From Endotrypanum monterogeii (lineage: Eukaryota; Euglenozoa; Kinetoplastea; Trypanosomatida; Trypanosomatidae), in contig CM007338.1 in NCBI GenBank assembly GCA_000333855.2, forward strand, positions 380,806 through 444,805: a stretch of DNA of 64,000 nt, in the 5' to 3' direction. The notes under the pieces were generated by a model, which worked only from the letters and a program-made list of their open reading frames with translations, was not told where the DNA came from and did no database searches. Shown here piece after piece: positions 20,402-29,858 of the stretch. Position numbers and translations under genes: made by a program. Each line of letters begins with the position of its first letter. The stretch's first letter is position 1.

Positions 20402-22258
20402 ATGATGACATCGGTGCGCTGCACTACATGCACCACTACCGATCGCGACGAGGAGCATGTAGTGCCGATGTCACGAGCGCCGTCTCTCGTTGCGCTTTCC
20501 TTTAGTCACGACGGTTCGCGAGTTGCCTATGCGGTGCGCCGTGGGGAAAAACTTCCACGCCACGGCGCCTTCGAGGATGCCTGTTGTATCTTCATATCCG
20601 ACACGAGCAGCTGTGCACCATCGGTGTCCCGAACCCCCCCTGCACCAGGCGCCGCCGTCACACCCCTCGCGCAGTGGAGGGCTCTGCAAACTCTTTCCGG
20701 CGTCCACGATGCGCCTATTACGGCACTCTCATGGTGTCATCGGACAGGCGCCCTCCTCTCGACCAGTTCCGATCGCGGGGCGTGTGTATGGGTGCCGCAT
20801 GCCGATGCAAATACCCCAAAGGAGACACTTCAGGCCTCGGAGAAAGACCTAAACGGAGCCGCTCCTGTCGCGAGAGAAAACCTAGGAGTGTGTTCTAGTG
20901 ACATGCAAGACACTTTGTTTTGCTCGGTGCCGCAGATCGTCATGCTGAGCGTTGAGGTTCGCTCGCGCCCCACCTCTGTGGCGTGGAGTGTGGAAGGGAC
21001 GAAGCTGTACATTGGCACATCTGGTGGCACTGTGGCTGTTGGCCGGTACGCCGCGCGGCACAAGTGGTGGGTCTGCCGACTGGTGGAAGACTGCTTCCCC
21101 AGGGGTGCGCATCGGGACCCGTCGCCTGATACGTCTACCCCATCCTCTGCAGGACAGCGCGCTGTTACCGCGCTGGCAGCTCACCCCGTCGATAACACAA
21201 AGGTTGCCGTCGCCCGTCTTGATGGCACTGTACAGGTCCTCTCCACACACATCAAGAGCGTGGATGGAGCGCTTGCGGGGTCGGAACGAAGCCCCAGTAG
21301 TGACAGCGCAGCGGTCACTGGGAAGCCACTCAACCACGCGTATTTGTGGCACATCTCACCCAGTTGGATTCACGGAATAGCCTGGAGTCCCTCTGGGCAG
21401 CAGTTGGCAGCGGTAGGCCACAATAGCACTCTTCACGTGTGGAGCTGGAGGACCTCCCAATCCTCACCTCTGTCATCGCCAGGAGAGGATCACAGTAACC
21501 CTGAGAACCTCACCCTCCCCGGCAGCGGCACAGGCAGGTGTGAAGCAGCGCGCTTCGATCTCCAGCTCTCCCATCTGCCGCTGCTACGGTGTGAATTTGT
21601 TTCTGAGGATGTCTTCGTGGCATCCGGGTCCGAGGGACGTCTGTACGCCTTCGAGTCGTCGGCGCCGTTATCGCAGTCCGGTGTCGAGATTCGGCGTGCC
21701 TGGCATTTGGTCACGCAGCACACCTTGACACGACGAGTGGATGGTGTGCAAAGCGCTGCGGATACATCAACGTATCCGCTGTCTTTTGAAACAGTCGACG
21801 TAGGCGTTGAGGGCAGAGAGGTAGAGACGATCACCTCAGGGGTGCAGACGGTGCTTTCACGGGCTGCGGCGCCAGAAGTCGAAGGTGCTCATGAGAGACC
21901 TCCGCAAAAGCAGCAACAGCAAGTGGAGGTCACTGAAGGTCCACCGACTGCTCTCCATACAACGTTGGTGATCGAGTTGGGTGGTCAACACAACGTCAAG
22001 TCGTCGGAGCGATACGGTGAGGCTGCAGGAGGCAACGAAGCGGACTCACCGACACCGCCAAAAGGCGATGATGATCCCCTATACACATGGCACAGTAACC
22101 TGCTAGTACACATTCCATTAAGCGGAACAGTTGCCGCCGCCGATGGGAAGATAGACGCCACATATGTGTCTACCGGGCACGAGGGTCGTGTGCACCTTTG
22201 GCGAGTGCGCAGCACAAACCTAGTGTCGGGGAGAGAAGGCGCAGCTCTCCTCCGATGA
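20402..22258 (+). CDS. ARPC1: Arp2/3 complex subunit 1 (ARPC1), WD40 protein
   Basis: The 618-residue product is a WD40 propeller whose distinctive parts match ARPC1, the propeller subunit of the Arp2/3 actin-nucleating complex. These are HDAPITALSWCHRTGALLSTSSDRGACVW, RPTSVAWSVEGTKLYIGTSGG followed by KWWVCRLVE, ALAAHPVDNTKVAVARLDGTVQVLSTHIK, SWIHGIAWSPSGQQLAAVGHNSTLHVW, LPLLRCEFVSEDVFVASGSEGRLYAFE and the closing blade STGHEGRVHLWRV. Normal ARPC1 is ~370 residues; here Ser/Pro/Gly-rich loops are inserted between blades, and a ~120-residue loop lies before the last blade. Two ATGs (20402, 20405) give nearly the same product. An in-frame ATG at 20468 (MSRAPSLVALSFS) would begin right at the first blade. 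Confidence 0.87.
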   Translation: MMTSVRCTTCTTTDRDEEHVVPMSRAPSLVALSFSHDGSRVAYAVRRGEKLPRHGAFEDACCIFISDTSSCAPSVSRTPPAPGAAVTPLAQWRALQTLSGVHDAPITALSWCHRTGALLSTSSDRGACVWVPHADANTPKETLQASEKDLNGAAPVARENLGVCSSDMQDTLFCSVPQIVMLSVEVRSRPTSVAWSVEGTKLYIGTSGGTVAVGRYAARHKWWVCRLVEDCFPRGAHRDPSPDTSTPSSAGQRAVTALAAHPVDNTKVAVARLDGTVQVLSTHIKSVDGALAGSERSPSSDSAAVTGKPLNHAYLWHISPSWIHGIAWSPSGQQLAAVGHNSTLHVWSWRTSQSSPLSSPGEDHSNPENLTLPGSGTGRCEAARFDLQLSHLPLLRCEFVSEDVFVASGSEGRLYAFESSAPLSQSGVEIRRAWHLVTQHTLTRRVDGVQSAADTSTYPLSFETVDVGVEGREVETITSGVQTVLSRAAAPEVEGAHERPPQKQQQQVEVTEGPPTALHTTLVIELGGQHNVKSSERYGEAAGGNEADSPTPPKGDDDPLYTWHSNLLVHIPLSGTVAAADGKIDATYVSTGHEGRVHLWRVRSTNLVSGREGAALLR

Positions 22259-22725
22259 GTGATCGCCCCTGTCGATCGCTACCTCTCCCTTTTGAATGGA
22301 GCAGTCGAGGGAGGGGGAGGGGGAGAAGTTGCTTTGTGATTGTGCCAGTACCAATGCACCCATCACTCTTCCCTCCTCCCTAAACCCGCTATACTGAAGC
22401 TGCGCGCCATCACCTGATGAGCGCGCAGACGTCCAAGTGTACTTCAGCCGTTCGGCATCGTTGGGTTTTGCTTCATTGCCCTTACTGTCAGCGCTTCTTC
22501 TTGATCACAACTCCACTTGGGTATGTCTGTGCGCTTTTTTCTATATGTGTGTGTCTTTGAAAAATACCACTCGCTTCACGTACGTATTGTGCACGCAGAG
22601 GGTGTCCCTAGGTCGGGGCGAGGGAGGGGGGGGAACGACTCGATGCCGTAGGTAGGTTAACCTGGAGGATCGGATAATGCCGTCGCCGAAGAAGAAAGAG
22701 GGGTAGGAAGGAATAGCATCACGTC

Positions 22726-22980
22726 TAGCTGTGCCAGAAGTAAGTACCCCCTACGGCGGTGGAGCGATATATCGCTGAGAAGGTCTGCAATCTATTCCCC
22801 GCATCGCGTTGACTCGGAGCGCGCTACGTGTATGAATACACTCGTCATCGCCCATACAAGAGACGAGGTGCCGAAGTACCTCGAATGTTTTCTTGCCCAG
22901 CCCTCGTCGCCAATGGATAGAGGAAGCCTGAGCAACCTCGAGGGATGAGCTGAGCTAGAAGCAGTGGTCGGCCTCAAGTG
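22726..22980 (+). repeat. 255-bp dispersed repeat, copy A
   Basis: This block is identical, base for base, to 61826-62080 and in the same orientation. It starts TAGCTGTGCCAGAAG and ends GGTCGGCCTCAAGTG. It contains the 14-base palindrome AGCGATATATCGCT (22763-22776) and a 38-codon open frame at 22832-22948. I see no terminal inverted repeats, target-site duplication or A-rich tail, so it does not look like an intact transposon. It lies in the presumed 3' UTR of ARPC1. Confidence 0.95.
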
Positions 22981-23116
22981 GGGAAGATATAAATATATCT
23001 GTACGGGGTGCATAGCTCGAGTGTTGAAGCCTCATATGATGGCCTCATCTTAGCGGATGGGCACGATGAACATAAATTTAAATTGTGTATGTGTGTATTA
23101 TCTTTGTACCCCCTCT

Positions 23117-23160
23117 CTATTCCTCCCCCCCCCCTCCTTTCTCTCTCTCCCCTTCTGTAG
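23117..23160 (+). promoter_or_regulatory. Trans-splice acceptor of the UTP22 gene
   Basis: A long, nearly pure pyrimidine tract (23110-23157) ends in TGTAG with the AG at 23159-23160, 58 bases before the ATG. It is the clearest acceptor in the window. Confidence 0.6.
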
Positions 23161-23218
23161 CAGTCACGAGCTCCTCAGACGTATAGGCGCACATTGAGCA
23201 ACGCAGTCGCGACGAACG

Positions 23219-26200
23219 ATGGCACTGCAGAACTACAACCTGATCTGGTCTGACCAGCTCATTAAGCGGGTGGAATCACACCTACGCGACGTGCACAGCG
23301 CACTCGTGCAGTACTACGAAGATCAGGGCTACGCAACAGAGGTGGAAATACGGCGTGTCGCAGTCATCGGGGCTGCAGCCACAGGTACACAAGAAGATGG
23401 AGAGCGCACAGGTGCCTCGACCGTGGATGCCGCTGCCCCGTTGGACGTTGTCAGTCCTGCAGGTAGCTTCTTGCTGCGCACGTGCGTCCACGACACCCCC
23501 TTTCTGCACCTCCACGCCGAGCGCGGCGTCGGCGCTGACTTGGTGCTCTCGATTCCTGAGCATCGCTGCACCGCTGCAGATCTTAAAAATGGATCTTATC
23601 TCGAGCGTCGTCAGTCTTTTCTGGAGGAAATCCAAACCTACCTGGAACGCCTTGTGAGCTGTGCGGCAGAGCAGAAATCTTTATCGGCAGCGGTGGCGGC
23701 GGCGGCGGCTGGTGCGACTTGTAAAGAAGGAGATGACGACGACAGCGAAGCGGGTCGAAGCGCGTCCTCTCGCCATCGTCCCCCCAGTAAGGAAGCAGAC
23801 AAAGAAGGGCCAGACGCGGATAGCGCTGCCCGGCTCAGTCGCATGGAGGTGCGTGTGGTGCCCATCCACGGGTGCTACGCACTGGCGGAAAAGCAGAACC
23901 TGCAGCTTCGCTTCCGTCGCCGTCGCGATACCACCTCAGGCACGTACGAAACATTCTTTGTGAACCTCCACTTCCGTCCCTCAGCCTTCCCTGGCCCAGT
24001 CGTGAACGCGGCGGCGGTGCGCAAGCACCCGTACTACAGCTACTGCGTCCTAGAAGACTATCTCATGCCCCACTATCTCAAGAAGATGCACACGGTGTGC
24101 GTGGCTAGTGCAACTGTGCGCCGCGCCATCGTCGTACTCAAGTGCTGGGCCCATCACGTGGGCCTGATGTCAGCCGCATCGGGACATCCAGAGGGTCTGA
24201 ACGGGTTCATTGTTGCTTCCATGGTCCTACGTCTTCTCGAGGAAGGCATTGTAACCGCCGGTATGTCTCTGGACAACATGGTGCGTGCGGTGTGGGTGCA
24301 GCTGTCGCGTGGCTTCTTTCTTGGCACGGTAGAGACGGCCGGGAGCAGTGTCTTTCGTCTCGCCAAGGTGCCAGTAGCGGAGGAGAAAGGTGAGGTAAGC
24401 GTATTGCGCTTTTCTGGTGAGCTGCATAACATTCTCTTCCGCACATCAACTGCCTTCTTCAGGAATGTGGTGTGCACTGCCGCGGAGGAAGCCCTGCAGC
24501 ACCCGTTCGCCGTCGAGGTAGTAGACCGCGTCGCCTTCCAGCCCCTACCGCTGCGCTACGACGTCGCCCTCACCGTACAGCTGAACAATGTCAGCACCTC
24601 TGATGTGGCAATGATGGACCGATCTCCGACTGCTGTCAAGAAGAATGCCGTTTGGACCGCCCCACGTGTGGACGGCATCCGAGAAACGCTGCGCGTCTTG
24701 GAGGAGGCACTAGGTGTGCGATGCTCCTACACCACCGCCTGGCAAACAGACGCGGACCGTCTGCAAGTGGTGGTGCAGCTCACCAGCGAGGCCGAGGGCC
24801 GCAACCGCCTCACGCGCGGGCCACCCATCGAAGACGCTGCCGCAGTGGATCGCTTCAACGCCTTCTGGGGTGCTGCGCACACCTCAACGCGTCAGTTCAG
24901 CGACGGTGCCATTTACCGCTGCGTGCTTTGGACGTTTCCGGAGGACCAGGGAACGCACACAACCGTGGCGCTCTCAGCCTCCACAGTGCTGCGCCGTGTG
25001 GTCGAGTTCGCGCTGCGCACCCACGTCGCGCCAGAGGCGAAGGTAGCAGTGCTGCTTGGCGGTCTGGAAGGCTACCTGGCGGAGCGAGTCGGTGGTGAAT
25101 GGCGTGATGCTGCCCCTTTAATGCAACGCAGCCTCCTCGAGGCGACGACGGCAGTGCAGCACATGCTTCAGAAGATCCCGCGTGGCAGTGTCCCGTGCCA
25201 GATCATCTCATTTGATGTCATCGCCCCCAGCGAACGTCTCACAGAGGTGTTCCCGGTTCGTCCACACTTGGCCCTAACGTACACAACAGATGACCTCGAA
25301 GATGCGAGCTACGTGGGGCTAAGTACAGCGCCGACAATTGAGCCGATCCACTGCGTGCTGAACATCGACGACCACCACAAGATCCCCGACACGATGGAGG
25401 CAATATCGATGATGAAGGGCGCCATTGCCGCACAGCTGGCCAAGACACTGCAGACGCACTACGGACGAAACACCACCACAAGTACAAAATCTAAGAAAAA
25501 TTGCGCAAAGGCAAAGGACGAGGCCGGCAGCAACGGCGACGAGATCGTGCGCAGCCCCATCCGTACGCACTGTACCAGTCACTCTGTCGATATCATCTAC
25601 CGTGGCTACCTCTTCCGCGTCTACATAGCCCACTACCGCGAGGTCTCTCTCCTGCGTGCTCTGAAGCGCGACACGGAAGCGAACGTGCTCGAGATGAAGC
25701 TGTACTGGACTGCTCAGCACACCAAGTTCCTGCGCACCATCTCGTTTGGCCACCATAGCTACTCGCATGCGGTGCGGCTGGCGAAGCGTTGGATGAGTGC
25801 CATGTACCTCTACGAGTTTGTGCAGCCAGAAGCCATCGAGCTGCTCGTGGCACACGCGTATCTGCAGCCAGCGCCACACACGCCCAAGACACCTGCTGGC
25901 GGCTTCCTGCGCTTTGTACAGCTGCTCGCCACCCACGACTGGTCGACTCCGCTGGTGCTCCCCTTTACCGATGACGACAGCGATAAGTCCGCTGTGGCTG
26001 CTGCGCAACTGATGCGCACGCTAGGCGAGCAACAAGGTATGTTCATCGCCACACCCTACGCGCCGGCCGCGAGTCCGTTCACAGTGCTCACGCCGCGGCT
26101 GATGATCATGGGCCGTCTTGTGCAGCTTGCCCAGTCGGTGGTAGCCGTGTTACTGCGCCACCTCGAGGGTCACAACGCGACTGCAGGAGAGGTGGAGGCC

Positions 26201-27067
26201 TTCACCAGCAGCCCACACGCCTTTGATTTTTCAATGAAGTTCCATCCCCGCCTCATCCTGCAACCGGACCGGGCTCTCAGCGTCGGCAGCGCAGCACGGT
26301 CGACGGCATCTGCACAGCCTGAAGCGGCGCACTCCAATAGTGAACTACAAACCCCCACCGAGGCAGACGCGCTCAACGCCGAGGTAGTCGCTGCCGGGGC
26401 AAGTGTTGTGGCCCGTATTTGGCAACTGGACGAGCTGGATGCGGAAACAAGTGGAAGAGAGTACATCCATCAGCTCGTCGAGCGAGAGCCGGCAGCGCAT
26501 GCCGTGCGTGTCGTCCGCGCTGCGCTGCGTGAGCGTGGCATGATGTTTTATGACGCACTGGCCCCATCCTCTCTTTACGTGGTGAGTGTCACGGCCGAAA
26601 GGGACGCCGCCAAGAGCTGGCAGCTACACAAGGCCATTCTGCAGGTAGGGCGCGGCGCGCTTCTGCCTGCGCCGCCGAGTGCGTTTATTAACGAGGCTAA
26701 GGCAGTGCATAGCTCCTCCACTGCTGCGCAAACCGAGTTGGAATGCGATGGCAACCACACCGATGATGGCGATCGACATCACCACCACCATCGGCATGCC
26801 CCCACGCGGCGCCAAGGAAAGAACATGAAGGGAAAAGAGATCGCTCGTCAACAGCCACAGAAAGACCGCAAACGCAACCGCAGCAGCAGCAGCAGCACTG
26901 AGCACTGCAGTGCAACCGCACCTGTTGCAGGTGAGGCAGCGCAGACGAAGAAAGTGAAGAAGACGATGGCGAAGCCCGCCCCGGTCACGGAGAACACCTC
27001 AGTCACAGCGATGGCAGAGAAGCGCCTTGAGAAAACGTTGAAGAAAAAGAAGGTGTCCACTAAGTAA
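23219..27067 (+). CDS. UTP22: Nrap/UTP22 (NOL6) nucleolar ribosome-biogenesis protein
   Basis: The 1282-residue protein matches the Nrap/UTP22 family, a component of the small-subunit processome needed for 18S rRNA maturation in the nucleolus. Recognisable blocks are the N-terminal YNLIWSDQLIKRVESHLRD region, HPYYSYCVLEDYLMPHYLKK (~272-291), VVLKCWAHHVGLM (~306-318), GLNGFIVASMVLRLL (~329-343), and the later RYDVALTVQLN and HSYSHAVRLAKRWM segments. The family has a tandem nucleotidyltransferase/poly(A)-polymerase-like fold without catalytic residues. The last ~110 residues are disordered and end in a Lys-rich tail (KTLKKKKVSTK), as expected of a nucleolar protein. The start at 23219 is supported by the strong acceptor just upstream. 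Confidence 0.88.
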   Translation: MALQNYNLIWSDQLIKRVESHLRDVHSALVQYYEDQGYATEVEIRRVAVIGAAATGTQEDGERTGASTVDAAAPLDVVSPAGSFLLRTCVHDTPFLHLHAERGVGADLVLSIPEHRCTAADLKNGSYLERRQSFLEEIQTYLERLVSCAAEQKSLSAAVAAAAAGATCKEGDDDDSEAGRSASSRHRPPSKEADKEGPDADSAARLSRMEVRVVPIHGCYALAEKQNLQLRFRRRRDTTSGTYETFFVNLHFRPSAFPGPVVNAAAVRKHPYYSYCVLEDYLMPHYLKKMHTVCVASATVRRAIVVLKCWAHHVGLMSAASGHPEGLNGFIVASMVLRLLEEGIVTAGMSLDNMVRAVWVQLSRGFFLGTVETAGSSVFRLAKVPVAEEKGEVSVLRFSGELHNILFRTSTAFFRNVVCTAAEEALQHPFAVEVVDRVAFQPLPLRYDVALTVQLNNVSTSDVAMMDRSPTAVKKNAVWTAPRVDGIRETLRVLEEALGVRCSYTTAWQTDADRLQVVVQLTSEAEGRNRLTRGPPIEDAAAVDRFNAFWGAAHTSTRQFSDGAIYRCVLWTFPEDQGTHTTVALSASTVLRRVVEFALRTHVAPEAKVAVLLGGLEGYLAERVGGEWRDAAPLMQRSLLEATTAVQHMLQKIPRGSVPCQIISFDVIAPSERLTEVFPVRPHLALTYTTDDLEDASYVGLSTAPTIEPIHCVLNIDDHHKIPDTMEAISMMKGAIAAQLAKTLQTHYGRNTTTSTKSKKNCAKAKDEAGSNGDEIVRSPIRTHCTSHSVDIIYRGYLFRVYIAHYREVSLLRALKRDTEANVLEMKLYWTAQHTKFLRTISFGHHSYSHAVRLAKRWMSAMYLYEFVQPEAIELLVAHAYLQPAPHTPKTPAGGFLRFVQLLATHDWSTPLVLPFTDDDSDKSAVAAAQLMRTLGEQQGMFIATPYAPAASPFTVLTPRLMIMGRLVQLAQSVVAVLLRHLEGHNATAGEVEAFTSSPHAFDFSMKFHPRLILQPDRALSVGSAARSTASAQPEAAHSNSELQTPTEADALNAEVVAAGASVVARIWQLDELDAETSGREYIHQLVEREPAAHAVRVVRAALRERGMMFYDALAPSSLYVVSVTAERDAAKSWQLHKAILQVGRGALLPAPPSAFINEAKAVHSSSTAAQTELECDGNHTDDGDRHHHHHRHAPTRRQGKNMKGKEIARQQPQKDRKRNRSSSSSTEHCSATAPVAGEAAQTKKVKKTMAKPAPVTENTSVTAMAEKRLEKTLKKKKVSTK

Positions 27068-27756
27068 CAGGAGCCCCGTTGCTGTCACCCATCGCTATGT
27101 AGTCGAGCGATTTATGAACGCGCCGGTGCCTTCTTTTTCCCCCTCAAAGAGAGCGATAAGGGGGTACTATGGGTGTGCTCTTCCCCTTTTTTCTCCGCCT
27201 GTCCATCTGTTAATCATCACGAATAAAAAAAAAATTCAAGAGAAAATTGTTTTTTTTTTAAGGTAACTAAAAACTCTTTTATAGTGTGTGTGTGTGTGTG
27301 TTTGTGATTGTATGCATGTGTCTGTGTGTGTGTGTTTGTGTGTGTGTTTGTGGAATAAAATTATATCGGAGGACCACTCATCCGCGTATACATATCAAAT
27401 CTCCAAATAAAATAATGACCCACTCTTATTCCGTCCACTTCAGCATTCAGGTAGAGCTGTGTGCCGATTACGCTGACTCGCAGGAATGCAAGAGGGGATG
27501 AAGTCAGTGGTCTAGCTCACCCCTCCCTACCCTACCCCATCGCGCCCGATGACGCAGACACACATGCCTGTTGCTGAAGTCGAACAACATGAGGTGGTTT
27601 CCGTAAGTGTCGCTCCTAATCTCATCACCACACTGTGCTCCCTCGCTGATGTATGAGTCCACGCCATCATTCTCTTTGTATATTCCTCTTCTTTAGTACA
27701 CACACGCGCACACACACACAGAGAGAGAGACAGCTTGATAGTTGCTTTCCGCGGGG
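27068..27756. other. Intergenic spacer
   Basis: No gene is supported. It has A/T homopolymers (27223-27262), a (TG)n-type stretch (27285-27352) and a GA run just before the next gene. Confidence 0.7.
27669..27696 (+). promoter_or_regulatory. Likely trans-splice acceptor of the zinc-ribbon gene
   Basis: Pyrimidine-rich 27669-27694 ends in CTTTAG with the AG at 27695-27696, 60 bases before the ATG at 27757. Confidence 0.45.
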
Positions 27757-28764
27757 ATGTTCACGTGGATTGGGAGAGGGTCTCTTGTGCGTCGGGGGGC
27801 TGTGAACATGCACCTCTCACCCACGGAAACAGGATCAATGCTCTGCTACTCTTCGTGGCGTGGCGTGCCTGAGCCTCGTGGTGCACACAGTGACAGCTCG
27901 CTTGCTCATAACACGCTGAAAACGCAGCCACGGCGCACACGTCCTCGCCTCGCCCCGCGACGGTTGCCGCTGCTGGATTACCTCCGCAACGGCAACACCA
28001 ACTTGACGACCACAGCCGACGTAGACTCTGTCGCCCCTGCAGCTGGTGAGTTGCCGGCATGCATTAACCCTCCCAAGTTTGTTAGTGCGCCTGCTGCTCA
28101 CGGGAGGGACCAGGTGTCCTCTCGGTGTAGAGCGCACAGCGCAGCCACGGCAACACCACTAAGCCCTTCTACCGCCTCTGCAGAGATGATTGAGCAACAG
28201 CGCGCCCTCCGCGAATGCTTCACACATGCGCGACAGCACCACAACGTGCGCATGACCAAAGATTCCAACCTCTACCGAGCAGAATGCCGGGCTTTCCGGC
28301 AGGCCCACCGAGGTCGATCGCCGACGCCGCAAGAAGTAAGCCGCACCGTTGCTGTCCCCTTGGCACCGGTTGCAGCCCTCAAGACCCTTGCCCACACAAA
28401 TCCTCAGCGATCTTCACTGCACGCGACGACCAAAGCTGCCGTGGTGCTGCACAACGCTGTGGTTAAAAATGAACTCGTAAAGAGCAACTCCCCACAGCTG
28501 GTACGCTGTCTTCGCTGCTTTCACGTGTACACCGCTCGCCCGAGAACATTGTGGGGAGATGAGGTGCAGCAAAGCTTCATCGAGTACGAGAAAGCGCAAA
28601 AGGCACAGCGGCTTCAAAGGCCGAATCCCGGACAGCGTCCAAGGAGCGTGGGTCGACGCCAACGTGCCTGTGTGGAAAACCCTACCTGCTGCCCGATGTG
28701 TGGCAGTCCTCGTGCGCAGTGGATGATGGAGTTTGTGCACCACCACACTCACGAGCGGATGTAG
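27757..28764 (+). CDS. Hypothetical zinc-ribbon protein, possibly mitochondrial
   Basis: The protein has 335 residues and I do not recognise its family. The N-terminus (MFTWIGRGSLVRRGAV) is basic with hydrophobic residues and no acids, as in a mitochondrial presequence. The middle is Arg/Ala/Pro-rich. The C-terminal ~85 residues hold two Cys-X2-Cys pairs, CLRC and CPMC, about 60 residues apart, which would make a zinc ribbon, and the tail is His-rich (HHHTHER). Such compact basic zinc proteins in kinetoplastids are often mitoribosomal or RNA-binding, but that is inference. An alternative ATG at 27808 (MHLSPTETG) would remove the presequence-like part. Confidence 0.75.
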   Translation: MFTWIGRGSLVRRGAVNMHLSPTETGSMLCYSSWRGVPEPRGAHSDSSLAHNTLKTQPRRTRPRLAPRRLPLLDYLRNGNTNLTTTADVDSVAPAAGELPACINPPKFVSAPAAHGRDQVSSRCRAHSAATATPLSPSTASAEMIEQQRALRECFTHARQHHNVRMTKDSNLYRAECRAFRQAHRGRSPTPQEVSRTVAVPLAPVAALKTLAHTNPQRSSLHATTKAAVVLHNAVVKNELVKSNSPQLVRCLRCFHVYTARPRTLWGDEVQQSFIEYEKAQKAQRLQRPNPGQRPRSVGRRQRACVENPTCCPMCGSPRAQWMMEFVHHHTHERM

Positions 28765-29071
28765 GAGTAGCGTGTTTAGTGAAATTGCTGCCCCATATCT
28801 GTTTATCTCCCCTTCAACCCCTCAACATGGCGCCCAAAAACATTTTTTTTTTGATCGACTTTGTACTGGCCTAGTGAAGGATGCCGACCTCCCTGTCTCC
28901 CTCTCTATTACGCGTCGTCACTCGCGTATCCATGATCATCACAAATCAGCTGAATGAGAACTAAAATACAGAACTGAAAAAAAAAAACGCTGATAGAATC
29001 AGCGGCAAAGAGATGGACATCACGAAGTAGGGAAAAGGGAAACGTCTATCCAACTCGCACGCACTCAAACA

Positions 29072-29137
29072 CACACCCACTCTTGCTCTGTATATATATA
29101 TGTAAATATATATATATACAGAGCAAGAGTGGGTGTG
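29072..29137. repeat. Perfect inverted repeat, 30-bp arms, 6-base loop
   Basis: Bases 29072-29101 pair without mismatch with 29108-29137, leaving GTAAAT as the loop. The arms combine CACACCCACTC, TTGCTCTG and an alternating TA tract. Partial pairing may continue outward (29069-29070 with 29139-29140). In DNA it could extrude as a cruciform; in RNA it would be a strong hairpin. Confidence 0.9.
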
Positions 29138-29482
29138 GGTGTGTGCGTAGCTCCCTCATTTCGTCTGTGTCGATATTGTGGCCACCACGACCGTTGTCAA
29201 GTAGCTTCTCCTAGATAGAACAACGCATTGCTCTTTGCTTCTTTGAGGTCCTCTGCTATTATGGTTTTGGTGGTTGGTCCTGCGTCCTCTTCCTTCACCC
29301 ATCTCGACCCTTGCACCTCTCTCCAAACCCCTCCTCCTCCCTTCCCCTCGTCGGTCACAACCCTCGAATAAATGCAAACTAAAATAAAAATAAAAGGACT
29401 CTACCTACAAAGCAGTAGGAGGACAAGCTACACGAAAAAAAAAAACGTTTTTTATCCACATAGACACTGAGGGACATATTTG

Positions 29483-29598
29483 TTTTTTTTTTCGAAAAGC
29501 AGCGAGTACCTCAAGTGTAAGTGAGGGAAGTGATGTAAGGGTGCACGCACCCCTCTTTCTCATCCCCCTCCTCCCTCTCCTCGTGTATCCCTTCTACG
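29483..29598 (+). repeat. Gap-flanking duplicated block, copy 1
   Basis: A poly-T, then CGAAAAGCAGCGAGTACCTC and following sequence up to CCCTTCTACG, recurs at 29859-29974 with a single difference (T at 29535, G at 29911). Both copies lead into a (TA)n tract. Confidence 0.85.
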
Positions 29599-29599
29599 C

Positions 29600-29640
<41 letters not shown>

Positions 29641-29643
<3 letters not shown>

Positions 29644-29737
29644 GGACGGAGGTAGTCGTCGTCTCTACGTAACTACTATAGTAAGTAAAGTTCGGTCCCG
29701 TTACCCGTACTACGACGTACCTACTACGTACTAGTGG
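29641..29737. other. Compositionally aberrant segment next to the gap
   Basis: In these 97 bases I count 17 TA against 1 AT, about 10 CG against 0 GC, and no CA. This is the opposite of the surrounding DNA and is what ordinary DNA gives when reversed without complementing. No coding content is claimed. Confidence 0.6.
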
Positions 29738-29849
29738 NNNNNNNNNNNNNNNNNNNNNNNNNNNNNNNNNNNNNNNNNNNNNNNNNNNNNNNNNNNNNNN
29801 NNNNNNNNNNNNNNNNNNNNNNNNNNNNNNNNNNNNNNNNNNNNNNNNN
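29738..29849. other. Assembly gap (112 N)
   Basis: An unbroken run of N. The true length and content are unknown. Confidence 1.
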
Positions 29850-29858
29850 TTTTTTTTT

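Larger units (their letters stand above)
22259..23218. other. Intergenic spacer containing dispersed repeat copy A
   Basis: No protein gene is supported. After a G-rich tract (22308-22327) it contains the 255-bp repeat at 22726-22980. Then comes an AT-rich patch and the strong pyrimidine tract of the UTP22 gene. Confidence 0.7.

Noticed and set aside
22832..22948. 38-codon frame inside the repeat (and a longer one on the other strand)
   Set aside because: Too short, no recognisable content, and its exact conservation is explained by identity of the whole repeat.
22726..22980. Calling the 255-bp repeat a SIDER retroposon
   Set aside because: It is shorter than typical SIDERs, lacks an A-rich tail and target duplication, and I cannot match its sequence to a SIDER signature from memory.
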